A DNA stretch of 27,720 nt from JAAFHN01 sp031421855 (GTDB lineage Bacteria > Pseudomonadota > Gammaproteobacteria > Burkholderiales > Burkholderiaceae_C): contig JANOPN010000124.1 of NCBI GenBank assembly GCA_031421855.1, forward strand, positions 1-27,720. Reading direction: 5' to 3'. Shown here piece after piece: positions 7,097-14,689 of the stretch (within the stretch, counting starts at the first letter, position 1; every line of letters starts with the position of its first letter). The notes beneath the pieces were generated by a model that saw only the letters and a list, made by a program, of their open reading frames with translations, was not told the DNA's origin and ran no database searches. Position numbers and translations under genes: made by a program.

Positions 7097-9130
7097 ATGA
7101 AACAAAACCACCTCTGGTCACCGGATTCATTGAGTTTGTCGCTACTATTTTTGATGCTGTTTTTGCTCACATTGACCGGCTTCGCGCGGGCTCAGTCGCT
7201 GCCGGTACCGGTACCGGTGTCGATGCCTGTGCCGATGCAGGCGGCGGTGACTAAAACAGCGGTCAATATCTCGGTTGGCGACTTTTTTCGGCTGCCACGT
7301 TACTCACAAATGTCAATCTCGCCCGACGGCAAGCGTTTGGCGACATTGGCCCCTGTCAAGGGGCGCGACAACTTAGCGGTGATCAACCTCGACTCGCGTA
7401 GCACAACCATCATCACCGGTTTTGCGGACATCGATGTGGGCGATTTCATGTGGGTCAGCAACGACCGCTTGGCATTTCGAACCGTCAACCAGCGGCTAGA
7501 GACTGGCACCCCTCAGTTTGTGGGCGCGTTTGCAGTCGATGTCGACGGACAAAACCTGCGCAATTTGGCGGCGCTTTTGCGGAGAATCCGCCTGTTCAGA
7601 GCGGCTGGTGACGGCAGTGGCGACCTCATCATTGGCAGCAACGTTGACAACGCGCCGTCTGAGAGCGTGCTGCGCATGGACACCCGCACGGGCCGCACCA
7701 AGCTGCTGACGTATCAAAACCCAGGCCAGGTCGTTGGTTGGGCGCTCGGCGCGGATGGCTCGCCCAAAGCGGCACTTCGGGTGGAAGACCGCGTGGGTGA
7801 CGAGCCGCGCAAGCGCAGCCTGTGGGTGCGCCAAACCAGTGACGGGCAGTGGCAACGTGCGGGTGATGCCGTCGATGAGGCCGATGCAATTCGCCCGCTG
7901 GCGTTTTCGCACAGCGATCAGTCCTTGATCGTCACCGCCCGCAACAACGCAGACCGTTTGACCCTTTACAGCTATGACTTAACTCAAAAAAAGCTGGGCA
8001 AAGTTTTGTTTGAGCATCCGTGGCTCGACATCGACGGCGGCTTAATTCGCCACCCGAAGACCCACGCTGTGTTGGGCGTTCGGTACAACGCTGAAAAGCC
8101 GCAAACACACTGGTTTGATGACCAATACGCGTCATTGCAAATCAGCATCGATGCGGCATTGCCCAACACCGTCAACACCCTGAGCCCCGGCAGCGACGAG
8201 GCCAACAGCGCGTTGGTGTTTGCGCAGTCCGACACCGACTCGGGCACCTACTACTTGCTCAACACAGCCAACCGATCGCTTGAGAGGGTGGCATCGACGC
8301 GCGACTGGCTACCCAAGGCGCTCATGGCCACGCGCCAGTTTGTCGGATTCAAGGCCCGCGATGGTCTGCCCATTGCCGCTTGGTTGACGCTGCCACAGGG
8401 CTCGAATGGCAAAAATTTGCCGCTGATCGTGCATGTGCACGGTGGGCCGTGGTCGCGCAGTTTTGGCGGCGTCGATTGGGGGCGTTGGCCGACAGCGCAG
8501 TTTTTTGCGTCGCGCGGCTACGCAGTTTTAGAAACCGAACCTCGGGGGTCAACTGGATTTGGAACCAAGCACCTCCAAGCCAGCTACAAGCAATGGGGCT
8601 TGGCCATGCAAGACGACATCACCGACGGTGCCTTGCATTTGGTCAGTTTGGGCGTGGCAGACAAAGCGCGCATGTGCCTGCATGGCGGCAGCTACGGCGG
8701 CTATGCTGCTTTGCAAGGCGTTGTCAAAGACCCTGATCTTTGGCGTTGCGCCAACGCCTATGTTGCGGTAACCGACCTTGATTTGCTGCAAAACGTGGCG
8801 TGGTCAGATACTGCGCGGGGTTCAGACTACTTCAGCACCGATTTCAAGCGCCAAGTGGGCGACTCCGCGCGCGACCGCGCGCAGTTTGAGGCGACCTCAC
8901 CCGCTAAAAACGCCGACAAAATCAAAGCCGCCGTCATGCTGACCATGGGCGCGCAAGACGTTCGCGTGCCCATCATTCACGGCACCACCATGGTTGACGC
9001 GATGAAAAAAGCAGGCAAGTCGATTGACTACAAAATCTACTCGGATGAAGGCCACGGCTTTAACCGGGCCGACAACGTGATTGATTTCTACAGCCGCACC
9101 GAGCAGTTTTTTGCCAAACACTTGAGGTAG
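7097..9130 (+). CDS. Secreted S9 family (prolyl oligopeptidase-like) serine peptidase
   Basis: The protein has 677 residues. An N-terminal hydrophobic signal peptide (about 9-33, ending GFARAQS) is followed by a beta-propeller-like region to about residue 400. A C-terminal alpha/beta-hydrolase domain completes it. The catalytic triad is visible: Ser532 in GGSYGGYA, Asp621 in GAQDVRVP and His653 in DEGHGF. The oxyanion-side motif HVHGGPWSR precedes it. The family hydrolyses short peptides (dipeptidyl or acylaminoacyl peptidase type); periplasmic peptide degradation is likely. The ATG at 7097 lacks a strong ribosome site. A second in-frame ATG (MLFLLTLTGFARAQ) would give a shorter signal. The signal peptide coding sequence includes one copy of the 40-bp dispersed repeat (7115-7154). 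Confidence 0.93.
   Translation: MKQNHLWSPDSLSLSLLFLMLFLLTLTGFARAQSLPVPVPVSMPVPMQAAVTKTAVNISVGDFFRLPRYSQMSISPDGKRLATLAPVKGRDNLAVINLDSRSTTIITGFADIDVGDFMWVSNDRLAFRTVNQRLETGTPQFVGAFAVDVDGQNLRNLAALLRRIRLFRAAGDGSGDLIIGSNVDNAPSESVLRMDTRTGRTKLLTYQNPGQVVGWALGADGSPKAALRVEDRVGDEPRKRSLWVRQTSDGQWQRAGDAVDEADAIRPLAFSHSDQSLIVTARNNADRLTLYSYDLTQKKLGKVLFEHPWLDIDGGLIRHPKTHAVLGVRYNAEKPQTHWFDDQYASLQISIDAALPNTVNTLSPGSDEANSALVFAQSDTDSGTYYLLNTANRSLERVASTRDWLPKALMATRQFVGFKARDGLPIAAWLTLPQGSNGKNLPLIVHVHGGPWSRSFGGVDWGRWPTAQFFASRGYAVLETEPRGSTGFGTKHLQASYKQWGLAMQDDITDGALHLVSLGVADKARMCLHGGSYGGYAALQGVVKDPDLWRCANAYVAVTDLDLLQNVAWSDTARGSDYFSTDFKRQVGDSARDRAQFEATSPAKNADKIKAAVMLTMGAQDVRVPIIHGTTMVDAMKKAGKSIDYKIYSDEGHGFNRADNVIDFYSRTEQFFAKHLR
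7115..7154 (+). repeat. 40-bp dispersed repeat, copy 3 (inside coding sequence)
   Basis: TGGTCACCGG, then ATTGAGTTTGTCGCTACTATTTTTGA, matches the repeat family with small changes. It is read in frame as the hydrophobic segment WSPDSLSLSLLFL of the S9 peptidase signal peptide. This is the only copy inside a coding sequence in the window. Confidence 0.85.
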
Positions 9131-9182
9131 GCTTGCACTAGGCTGCGCATTCGGCGGTGCATGGCACCGTTCAAGCCCAGGC

Positions 9183-11663
9183 TCAGCCCCTCAGTCGCCC
9201 GTTGAGCTGTGCCGCAACGTGGCCCACGATGGCTGCCACCGCAGCTTCGAGTTGCTCGTCGGTGAACGTCGCCGCCTCACTTTGAAAGCTCAGCCGAACG
9301 GCGCAGCTCTTCTCACCCTCGGCCATGTCAGCGCTTGGGGTCTTGGGCCGATAAATGTCGAACAACACCGCTTGGCGCAAACATCCGGCTAACGCGCCAA
9401 GATCAGCGGCATGCACCGCGCCCATCAATTGTGCGTGCGTCACCGACTCAGCCAGCACCCAAGCCAAGTCTCGCTCAGCGGGCGGAAACTTCGGTGTTGT
9501 GGCAACCGATGCGACGCTGCGCGAAGCGGCTACTTGCGCGTCGAGCTCAAACACAATTGGGGCGAGAGGCAAGTCGTACTTTTGCCGCCAGCGCGGGTGT
9601 AACTCACCCACGAATCCGATTAAATCGTCGTGGCTGCCGTCGGACAATGCCGCATGAACCGCAGCGCAACGCCCGGGGTGCATGGCAGGATGCTCGACCG
9701 CCAAAAAACACAGTGCCATCGGTGCAAGCAAGGCCTCGATATCCGCTTTGGCATCGAAAAAATCCACCGCACGAGCTGGCAGACGCCAGCTCAAACCCTC
9801 TGCAGAGCCGTAAATCAGGCCCGCGACTCGCAGCGGCTGATCAATGCCCCGCACGCTCAACGGACCGGTGGCAGCATTGGCATCGCGCTTGAAACTGCGG
9901 GCAATTTCAAACACCCGCGCCGTGCTGGCTTTGCGATCCAAATTGTGTTTCAGCACTTGCACGAGAGAGCCGAGCAGGCCCGAGCGCATGACCGCCATGG
10001 TGCTGGCCATGGGATTGAGCAAACGCACGGGGTCGGCGTTGGCGTAGAAGTCCGCTTCCCAAGCCTCGGGCACGAAGCTGAAACTCAAGGTCTCCGCGTA
10101 GCCCAAGTCAGCCAATTGGCGACGCACCGCGTGCAAGCTTCGCGAACCCTCGCGCGTGCGGGCCGTCGCCGGGCTGGCCAAGGGCACCGCGAGTGCGGCA
10201 ACCGGCGAGCCTTTTGGCAGGGTGTCGTAGCCATTGATGCGCGCGACTTCTTCGATCAAATCTTCTTCGATGGTGATGTCAAATCGGTGCGCGGGCACCT
10301 GCACCGTGATCGTGCCCTCGCCTTCGGTCAAATCGAATCCGCAAGCCCGCAGCACCTGCACGCAGCGCGCTTGGGTGAGCGGCATGCCGATGATTTGCGA
10401 CGCCCGCGCCACGCGAAGCGTGACACTCAAACGCTTGGGCATGTTGGGTTGTTGGTCGTCAACCGGGCCGACCACCGTTTGGGGTGTGCCACAAATGTCG
10501 AGCACGAGTTGGGTAATGAGCTCCAGATGCGCGACGGTGAGGCTGGGGTCAACCCCGCGCTCAAACCGGTGGCCTGCGTCGGTCGAGAAGTTGAAGCGGC
10601 GCGCCCGGCCCGCCACCGCATCAGGCCACCAAAATGCAGCCTCAACATACACGGCAGTCGTGTGATCACCCACCGCCGTGCTGTCGCCGCCCATGATGCC
10701 GGCCAGCGACTCAACACCGTCAACGCCTGCAATCACGCCGACCTGTGCGTCAAGTTTGACGGTGTTGCCATTGAGCAGCTTGAGCGACTCGCTGCTTCGC
10801 GCCCAGCGAACATCCATCGCGCCATGGATTTTCTCGAGGTCAAAAATATGGCTGGGGCGACCCAACTCAAACATCACGAAGTTCGAGATATCGACCAGCG
10901 CACTCACGCTTCGCTGGCCACAGCGTGCGAGCTTGTCGACCATCCAAGCCGGAGTAGGTGCCGTTGGGTTCAAGCCCCGAATCACACGGCCAGAAAACCG
11001 CCCGCACAAATCGGGTGCGGAAATCGTCACACGGCGGACCTCGGCGCTGGTTGGCGCAACGGTCACCGAGCGCTGAGGCGCAAGCGGCGAACCGGTCAGC
11101 GCGCTTAACTCGCGAGCCAGCCCGTACACGCTGAGCGCATGGCCTAAATTGGGGGTGAGCTTGACCTCAAAGATCACGTCGTCAAGCTTCAAATGATCGC
11201 GAATGCTCATGCCCACCGGCGCATCCGTTGCCAACTCCAGCAAACCGGCTGTCGCGTCAGAGATTTGCAGCTCGTTTGCTGAGCAAAGCATGCCTGCGCT
11301 TTCGATTCCACGCAGTTTGCTTTGCTGAATTGCAAACGGCACACCGTCTGCGCCGGGTGGCAGCATCGCGCCGACCATGGCGCAAGGCACGCGAATGCCC
11401 ACGCGCGCATTGGGTGCGCCGCACACGATGCTGAGCGGCGCGCTGCTGGCGCTGCCGACATTGACCTGGCACACGCGCAGCCTGTCCGCATTGGGATGCT
11501 GTTCGCAGGCCATGATTTCACCCACAACCACGCCCGAAAAAGCCGGCGCTAAGGGCCGCGTCGATTCAACCTCAAAACCGCCCATGGTGAGGACATCAGC
11601 TAAGGCGGCTGTCGACAACGGTGGGTTGCAATACTCGCGCAACCAAGATTCAGGAAACAACAT
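9183..11663 (-). CDS. pheT: Phenylalanyl-tRNA synthetase beta subunit
   Basis: PheT pairs with PheS in the alpha2-beta2 enzyme that charges tRNA-Phe; the beta subunit carries the editing site. The start chosen is the ATG at 11663, giving MLFPESWLREYCNPPLS, the usual N-terminus and 826 residues; the longer frame adds 30 unrelated residues. An EMAP-like tRNA-binding domain lies at about 43-155, the B3/4 editing and B5 domains in the middle, and a ferredoxin-fold anticodon-binding domain in the last 95 residues (starting near FPPAERDLAWV). It follows pheS by 49 bases on the same strand. No ihfA gene follows: downstream is the convergent S9 peptidase, only 52 bases away. Confidence 0.97.
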   Translation of the reverse strand: MLFPESWLREYCNPPLSTAALADVLTMGGFEVESTRPLAPAFSGVVVGEIMACEQHPNADRLRVCQVNVGSASSAPLSIVCGAPNARVGIRVPCAMVGAMLPPGADGVPFAIQQSKLRGIESAGMLCSANELQISDATAGLLELATDAPVGMSIRDHLKLDDVIFEVKLTPNLGHALSVYGLARELSALTGSPLAPQRSVTVAPTSAEVRRVTISAPDLCGRFSGRVIRGLNPTAPTPAWMVDKLARCGQRSVSALVDISNFVMFELGRPSHIFDLEKIHGAMDVRWARSSESLKLLNGNTVKLDAQVGVIAGVDGVESLAGIMGGDSTAVGDHTTAVYVEAAFWWPDAVAGRARRFNFSTDAGHRFERGVDPSLTVAHLELITQLVLDICGTPQTVVGPVDDQQPNMPKRLSVTLRVARASQIIGMPLTQARCVQVLRACGFDLTEGEGTITVQVPAHRFDITIEEDLIEEVARINGYDTLPKGSPVAALAVPLASPATARTREGSRSLHAVRRQLADLGYAETLSFSFVPEAWEADFYANADPVRLLNPMASTMAVMRSGLLGSLVQVLKHNLDRKASTARVFEIARSFKRDANAATGPLSVRGIDQPLRVAGLIYGSAEGLSWRLPARAVDFFDAKADIEALLAPMALCFLAVEHPAMHPGRCAAVHAALSDGSHDDLIGFVGELHPRWRQKYDLPLAPIVFELDAQVAASRSVASVATTPKFPPAERDLAWVLAESVTHAQLMGAVHAADLGALAGCLRQAVLFDIYRPKTPSADMAEGEKSCAVRLSFQSEAATFTDEQLEAAVAAIVGHVAAQLNGRLRG

Positions 11664-11712
11664 GACAAGACTCTCGATAAAAGCTGTGGGAGACGGCGGG
11701 CCTGACGACGGG

Positions 11713-12783
11713 TCAGCCTTGAAACTGCGACAAAAAGCGCAAGTCGCCTTCAAAAAACTGCCGCAAATCGTTCACGCCGTATCGAAGCATTGCTAAGCGA
11801 TCTATGCCGGAGCCAAAGGCAAAACCGATGTATTGCTCGGGGTCCAAGCCCATGTTGCGAATCACAGCGGGGTGTACCTGACCCGAGCCACTGACCTCAA
11901 GCCAGCGACCGGCTAACGGGCCGCTTTCAAACCGAATGTCCATTTCGGCGCTCGGTTCGGTGAACGGGAAGTAACTTGGGCGAAAGCGCAAGACGATGTC
12001 GTCGACCTCGAAAAACGCCTTGCAAAAGTGCATATACGTGTTTTTGAGGTCAGCAAAGCTCACCTGCTTGCCAATCCAAAGCCCCTCAAACTGGTGAAAC
12101 ATCGGCGAATGGGTCGCGTCGCTGTCAACGCGGTAGGTGCGACCCGGCGCAATCACGCGAATCTCGGGCACCTCGCCAGCGGCCAACTGGGCTGCGTGGC
12201 GTTTGGCGTGTTGCATGGCGTAGCGCACCTGCATCGGGCTGGTGTGGGTGCGCAGGCAGTATGGCTGGCCATCGTCATCGTTCATGTCGATGTAGAAGGT
12301 GTCTTGCATAGACCGCGCCGGGTGGTTTGGCGGATTATTCAGCGCGGTGAAATTGAACCAATCGGTCTCAATCTCGGGCCCGTCTGCAACATCGAACCCC
12401 ATGGACGCAAAAATTTGCTCAATTCGTGCCCAGCATCGCGTGATGGGGTGAACGCTGCCGCGTCGGCCCGCCGCTCGGCCCGGCAAACTCACGTCGATGG
12501 CCTGCGCCTTGAGCTGGGCTTGCAGCTCGACTTCAGCCAACGCGTCGCGCCTGGCGTTCAACGCGGCTTCAACGGCGGCTTTGAGTTGGTTGATTTGGGC
12601 GCCACGGGTCTTTTTCTCGTCAACACTGAGCGCGGCCATGCCCTTGAGCAAATCAGTGACTTTGCCCGTTTTGCCCAAAAAGATGGCCTTTGCGTTTTCG
12701 AGCGCTGGCGGCGTTTGCGCGCGCGCAAACTCATCGTTTGCCTGAGCGAGCAGTTCATCAAATGGGGAGGCGACTTCAGACAT
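11713..12783 (-). CDS. pheS: Phenylalanyl-tRNA synthetase alpha subunit
   Basis: PheS, 356 residues, is the catalytic alpha subunit. The N-terminal coiled-coil region (about 1-90) leads to the class II core. Recognisable are GFDVADGPEIETDWFNFTALN, motif 2 around GRTYRVDSDATHSPMFHQFEG, and motif 3 GFAFGSGIDRLAMLRYG near the C-terminus. The start ATG is at 12783 and the ribosome site is weak. It is preceded by a 262-base gap after rplT holding a terminator (12963-12995) and a MITE-like element (12853-12954). Transcription of pheS-pheT therefore probably depends on readthrough or on a promoter close to the gene. Confidence 0.98.
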   Translation of the reverse strand: MSEVASPFDELLAQANDEFARAQTPPALENAKAIFLGKTGKVTDLLKGMAALSVDEKKTRGAQINQLKAAVEAALNARRDALAEVELQAQLKAQAIDVSLPGRAAGRRGSVHPITRCWARIEQIFASMGFDVADGPEIETDWFNFTALNNPPNHPARSMQDTFYIDMNDDDGQPYCLRTHTSPMQVRYAMQHAKRHAAQLAAGEVPEIRVIAPGRTYRVDSDATHSPMFHQFEGLWIGKQVSFADLKNTYMHFCKAFFEVDDIVLRFRPSYFPFTEPSAEMDIRFESGPLAGRWLEVSGSGQVHPAVIRNMGLDPEQYIGFAFGSGIDRLAMLRYGVNDLRQFFEGDLRFLSQFQG

Positions 12784-12852
12784 GGCGAACTTTCAAGGCC
12801 GTAGGCGGGGCGTTGGCAACACGCTTGCGTGGGCAGACAGCGATCAAAAAAA

Positions 12853-12954
12853 AGGACTTACGCAAAATTGTCCCAGCAAGGCGCAGCGACGACGACAGTG
12901 CGAATAGCACGGCTAGGAGCTGCAACGCCGCTGGGGCGGTTTTGCGTAAGTCCT
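12853..12954 (-). mobile_element. 102-bp MITE-like inverted-repeat element, copy 2
   Basis: It begins AGGACTTACGCAAAA and ends TTTTGCGTAAGTCCT, perfect 15-bp terminal inverted repeats, with the same nested hairpin interior as copy 1 (98 of 102 positions identical). Because it is an inverted repeat, the strand given is only that of the surrounding operon. It lies in the rplT-pheS gap, downstream of a strong terminator and 70 bases before the pheS start. Its long hairpin would be in the 5' leader of any readthrough pheS transcript. Confidence 0.8.
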
Positions 12955-12962
12955 AAAAAAGC

Positions 12963-12995
12963 AAAAAAAGGGCTGAAGCTTGAAGCCTCAACCCT
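12963..12995 (-). terminator. Strong intrinsic terminator between rplT and pheS
   Basis: On the minus strand a 13-bp stem (with G-U pairs) from AGGGTTGAGGCTT to AAGCTTCAGCCCT has a two-base loop and is followed by seven T residues. It lies about 50 bases after the rplT stop. It may be a plain terminator of the rpmI-rplT unit or an attenuator for pheST. No phenylalanine-rich leader peptide was found before it. Confidence 0.85.
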
Positions 12996-13045
12996 TATCT
13001 TGGTGCAGCACTCCCGCGATTGCGGGCGTTGCTGGTTCAGCAGTT

Positions 13046-13405
13046 TTAGGCGGCGAGCTTGGCTTTTATCTGAGCTACTACCGCTGCAAAACCGGCTGCG
13101 TCGTTCACCGCCATGTCGGCCAATACCTTGCGGTCCAAGCTGATTGCGGCCTTCTTGAGACCGTTGGCGAATTGGCTGTAGGTCATCCCCAAGCCACGGG
13201 CTGCGGCGTTGATACGCGCAATCCACAACTGGCGGAACACGCGCTTTTTGGCGCGGCGATCACGGTAGGCGTATTGGCCAGCCTTCATCACCGCCTGTTT
13301 GGCGATGCGGAAGACGTTTTTGCGACGACCGCGGAATCCTTTTGCAAGGGCAAGAACTTTTTTGTGGCGGGCGCGAGCCGTTACACCACGTTTAACGCGA
13401 GGCAT
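13046..13405 (-). CDS. rplT: 50S ribosomal protein L20
   Basis: The 119-residue protein starts MPRVKRGVTARARHKKVLALAKGF and has the usual L20 length and composition. L20 binds 23S rRNA early in 50S assembly. In enterobacteria it also represses its own operon by binding the rpmI leader. The ATG at 13405 has a clear AGGAGA ribosome site. It follows rpmI by 27 bases. Confidence 0.99.
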   Translation of the reverse strand: MPRVKRGVTARARHKKVLALAKGFRGRRKNVFRIAKQAVMKAGQYAYRDRRAKKRVFRQLWIARINAAARGLGMTYSQFANGLKKAAISLDRKVLADMAVNDAAGFAAVVAQIKAKLAA

Positions 13406-13432
13406 GTGTTTCTCCTAGTACGTCAAGATTGA

Positions 13433-13636
13433 TCACAGGCCAGCAAACGGCAGCATTTGTGCGATGTGCCCGAGATCTCTCTCATGGACATTCACCGCAC
13501 CACGCAGGTGACGTTTGTTCTTGGTCGTTTTTTTCGTCAAGATGTGACGCTTGTAGGCTTGACCGCGCTTAACGGTACCGCCTGGACGGACTCGAAAACG
13601 CTTGGCAGCGCTTTTTTTCGTCTTCATTTTGGGCAT
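13433..13636 (-). CDS. rpmI: 50S ribosomal protein L35
   Basis: The protein is 67 residues and starts MPKMKTKKSAAKRFRVR, the standard L35 N-terminus. The frame is open far upstream. An ATG two codons earlier (13642) is only one base from the AGGAG ribosome site, whereas the ATG at 13636 is seven bases from it, so 13636 is the start. It is a ribosomal 50S component in an operon with rplT. Confidence 0.98.
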   Translation of the reverse strand: MPKMKTKKSAAKRFRVRPGGTVKRGQAYKRHILTKKTTKNKRHLRGAVNVHERDLGHIAQMLPFAGL

Positions 13637-13794
13637 GTTCATGCTCCTATGATTAAGTGCTCGTGAGGCGTTGCAGCGATGCTGCACCTTGTTGGCCCCG
13701 AGCCACCTGAGGGTGCTGAGCGAAGCGGCAAACACGTTGCCAATCAACTCGCACCCATCCTCGAGTCGATCTAGCGACAAACCCGAAGCCCTCG
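13637..13794 (-). promoter_or_regulatory. rpmI-rplT 5' leader
   Basis: About 160 bases separate the probable promoter (-10 at 13795-13800) from the rpmI start. In other bacteria such a leader carries the L20 autoregulatory site. Here its length and position suggest the same, but I did not identify the specific L20-binding structure. Confidence 0.4.
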
Positions 13795-13824
13795 ATTATC
13801 ACAGAAAAAACGCCGCTTGCGCAA
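13795..13824 (-). promoter_or_regulatory. Probable rpmI promoter overlapping the infC terminator
   Basis: On the minus strand TTGCGC, an 18-base spacer and GATAAT preceded by TG (TGTGATAAT) form a sigma70-like extended -10 promoter. Its -35 and spacer lie inside the right half of the infC terminator hairpin and its T-run. Confidence 0.6.
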
Positions 13825-13842
13825 TTGCGGTCAAGCGGCGTT
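13805..13842 (-). terminator. Intrinsic terminator after infC
   Basis: On the minus strand AACGCCGCTTG pairs with CAAGCGGCG followed by a T6 run, a strong stem about 20 bases after the infC stop. It separates infC from rpmI-rplT, which in E. coli are closely coupled. Confidence 0.88.
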
Positions 13843-13863
13843 TGATCTAAAGCCCCTGCAAAC

Positions 13864-14553
13864 TCAGTGGCTGTCGGCTTCCTGTGTGGCTTGCGCAACA
13901 GGTGCGGCGCTGGCGGCGGGTGCTGAACTGGCGGCATGCGCTGAACTGGCCGCGGGCGCTGAACTGGCTGCCGGCGCGGTGGCAGCCTTGGCCACCACCA
14001 CTTTTTTCTTGCCAGGTGCAATCATCATGACCAACTGGCGGCCTTCGAGCTTGGGCATGCTCTCAACCACGATGGCATCCCCCAACTCGTCGCGCATGCG
14101 CATGACCAAGGCCATGCCGAGCTCTTGGTGCGACATCTCGCGACCACGAAACCGCAGCGTGATCTTGCATTTGTCGCCGTCTTCCAAAAAGCGGCGAATG
14201 TTGCGCAGCTTGATGTTGTAGTCGCCGTCGTCGGTGCCGGGGCGGAATTTGATTTCCTTGACCTCGATGACTTTTTGCTTGAGTTTGGCTTCGTGAGCTT
14301 TCTTTTGCTCTTGAAACTTGAATTTGCCGTAATCCATCAGTCGGCAAACCGGCGGATTCGCCATCGCCGAGATTTCTACCAAGTCCACATCCAAGTCACC
14401 CGCTCGGCGCAACGCATCCATGATTGACATGACACCCAAGGGTTCGTTGTCGACGCCGTTTAAGCGGACTTCCGGGGCCATGATTTCGCGGTTCAGGCGA
14501 TGTTTGCGTTCTTCTCGTTGCGGCCGACGCGGGTCGCGGTATTCAGTAGCGAT
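13864..14553 (-). CDS. infC: Translation initiation factor IF-3 (rare ATC start, alanine-rich tail)
   Basis: IF-3 binds the 30S subunit, blocks subunit joining and checks start-codon choice. The protein should begin at the ATC codon at 14553: the next residues (ATEYRDPRR) match IF-3 of related bacteria and AAGGA lies eight bases upstream. A TTG at 14568 in the same frame is only two bases from that site's start and is less likely. AUU/AUC/AUA starts on infC are known to allow IF-3 to repress itself. With the ATC start the protein is 229 residues, longer than E. coli IF-3 (180). The extra part is a C-terminal tail rich in Ala and Ser, built from 6-residue repeats such as PAASSA and HAASSA. A 40-bp repeat copy lies just upstream. 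Confidence 0.95.
   Translation of the reverse strand: MATEYRDPRRPQREERKHRLNREIMAPEVRLNGVDNEPLGVMSIMDALRRAGDLDVDLVEISAMANPPVCRLMDYGKFKFQEQKKAHEAKLKQKVIEVKEIKFRPGTDDGDYNIKLRNIRRFLEDGDKCKITLRFRGREMSHQELGMALVMRMRDELGDAIVVESMPKLEGRQLVMMIAPGKKKVVVAKAATAPAASSAPAASSAHAASSAPAASAAPVAQATQEADSH
13918..13974 (-). repeat. infC: 18-bp tandem repeat in the infC 3' end
   Basis: About three 18-bp units, each containing GCTGAACTGGC on the plus strand, encode repeats of PAASSA/HAASSA in the IF-3 tail. The repeat length is a multiple of three, so copy changes keep the frame. Confidence 0.8.
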
Positions 14554-14574
14554 GGTGGTGTCCTTCAATAAAGT

Positions 14575-14613
14575 TAAAAATCATAGCAACAAACCCAATG
14601 AATACCGTGACCA
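14575..14613 (-). repeat. 40-bp dispersed repeat, copy 4, upstream of infC
   Basis: On the minus strand TGGTCACGG, then ATTGGGTTTGTTGCTATGATTTTTAA, lies in the 136-base thrS-infC gap. Its T-rich end stops about 21 bases before the infC ATC start. It contains TGCTATGAT, an extended -10-like sequence. Confidence 0.85.
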
Positions 14614-14689
14614 AGGGGCGAATTGAGCAAAATTTGTGGCTGAATTCGCGATTCACGGCATCGCATGGGCTTGATCAGTGGGCTATTGC

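Noticed and set aside
9131..9182. Hairpin GGTGC-ATG-GCACC between the convergent S9 peptidase and pheT genes
   Set aside because: It has a short stem and no T-run on either strand, so it is not convincing as a terminator.
9630..11108. 492-codon open frame on the plus strand
   Set aside because: It lies wholly antisense to pheT, whose domains are clear; the translation is Arg/His/Gln-rich and matches no family. It is a high-GC shadow frame.
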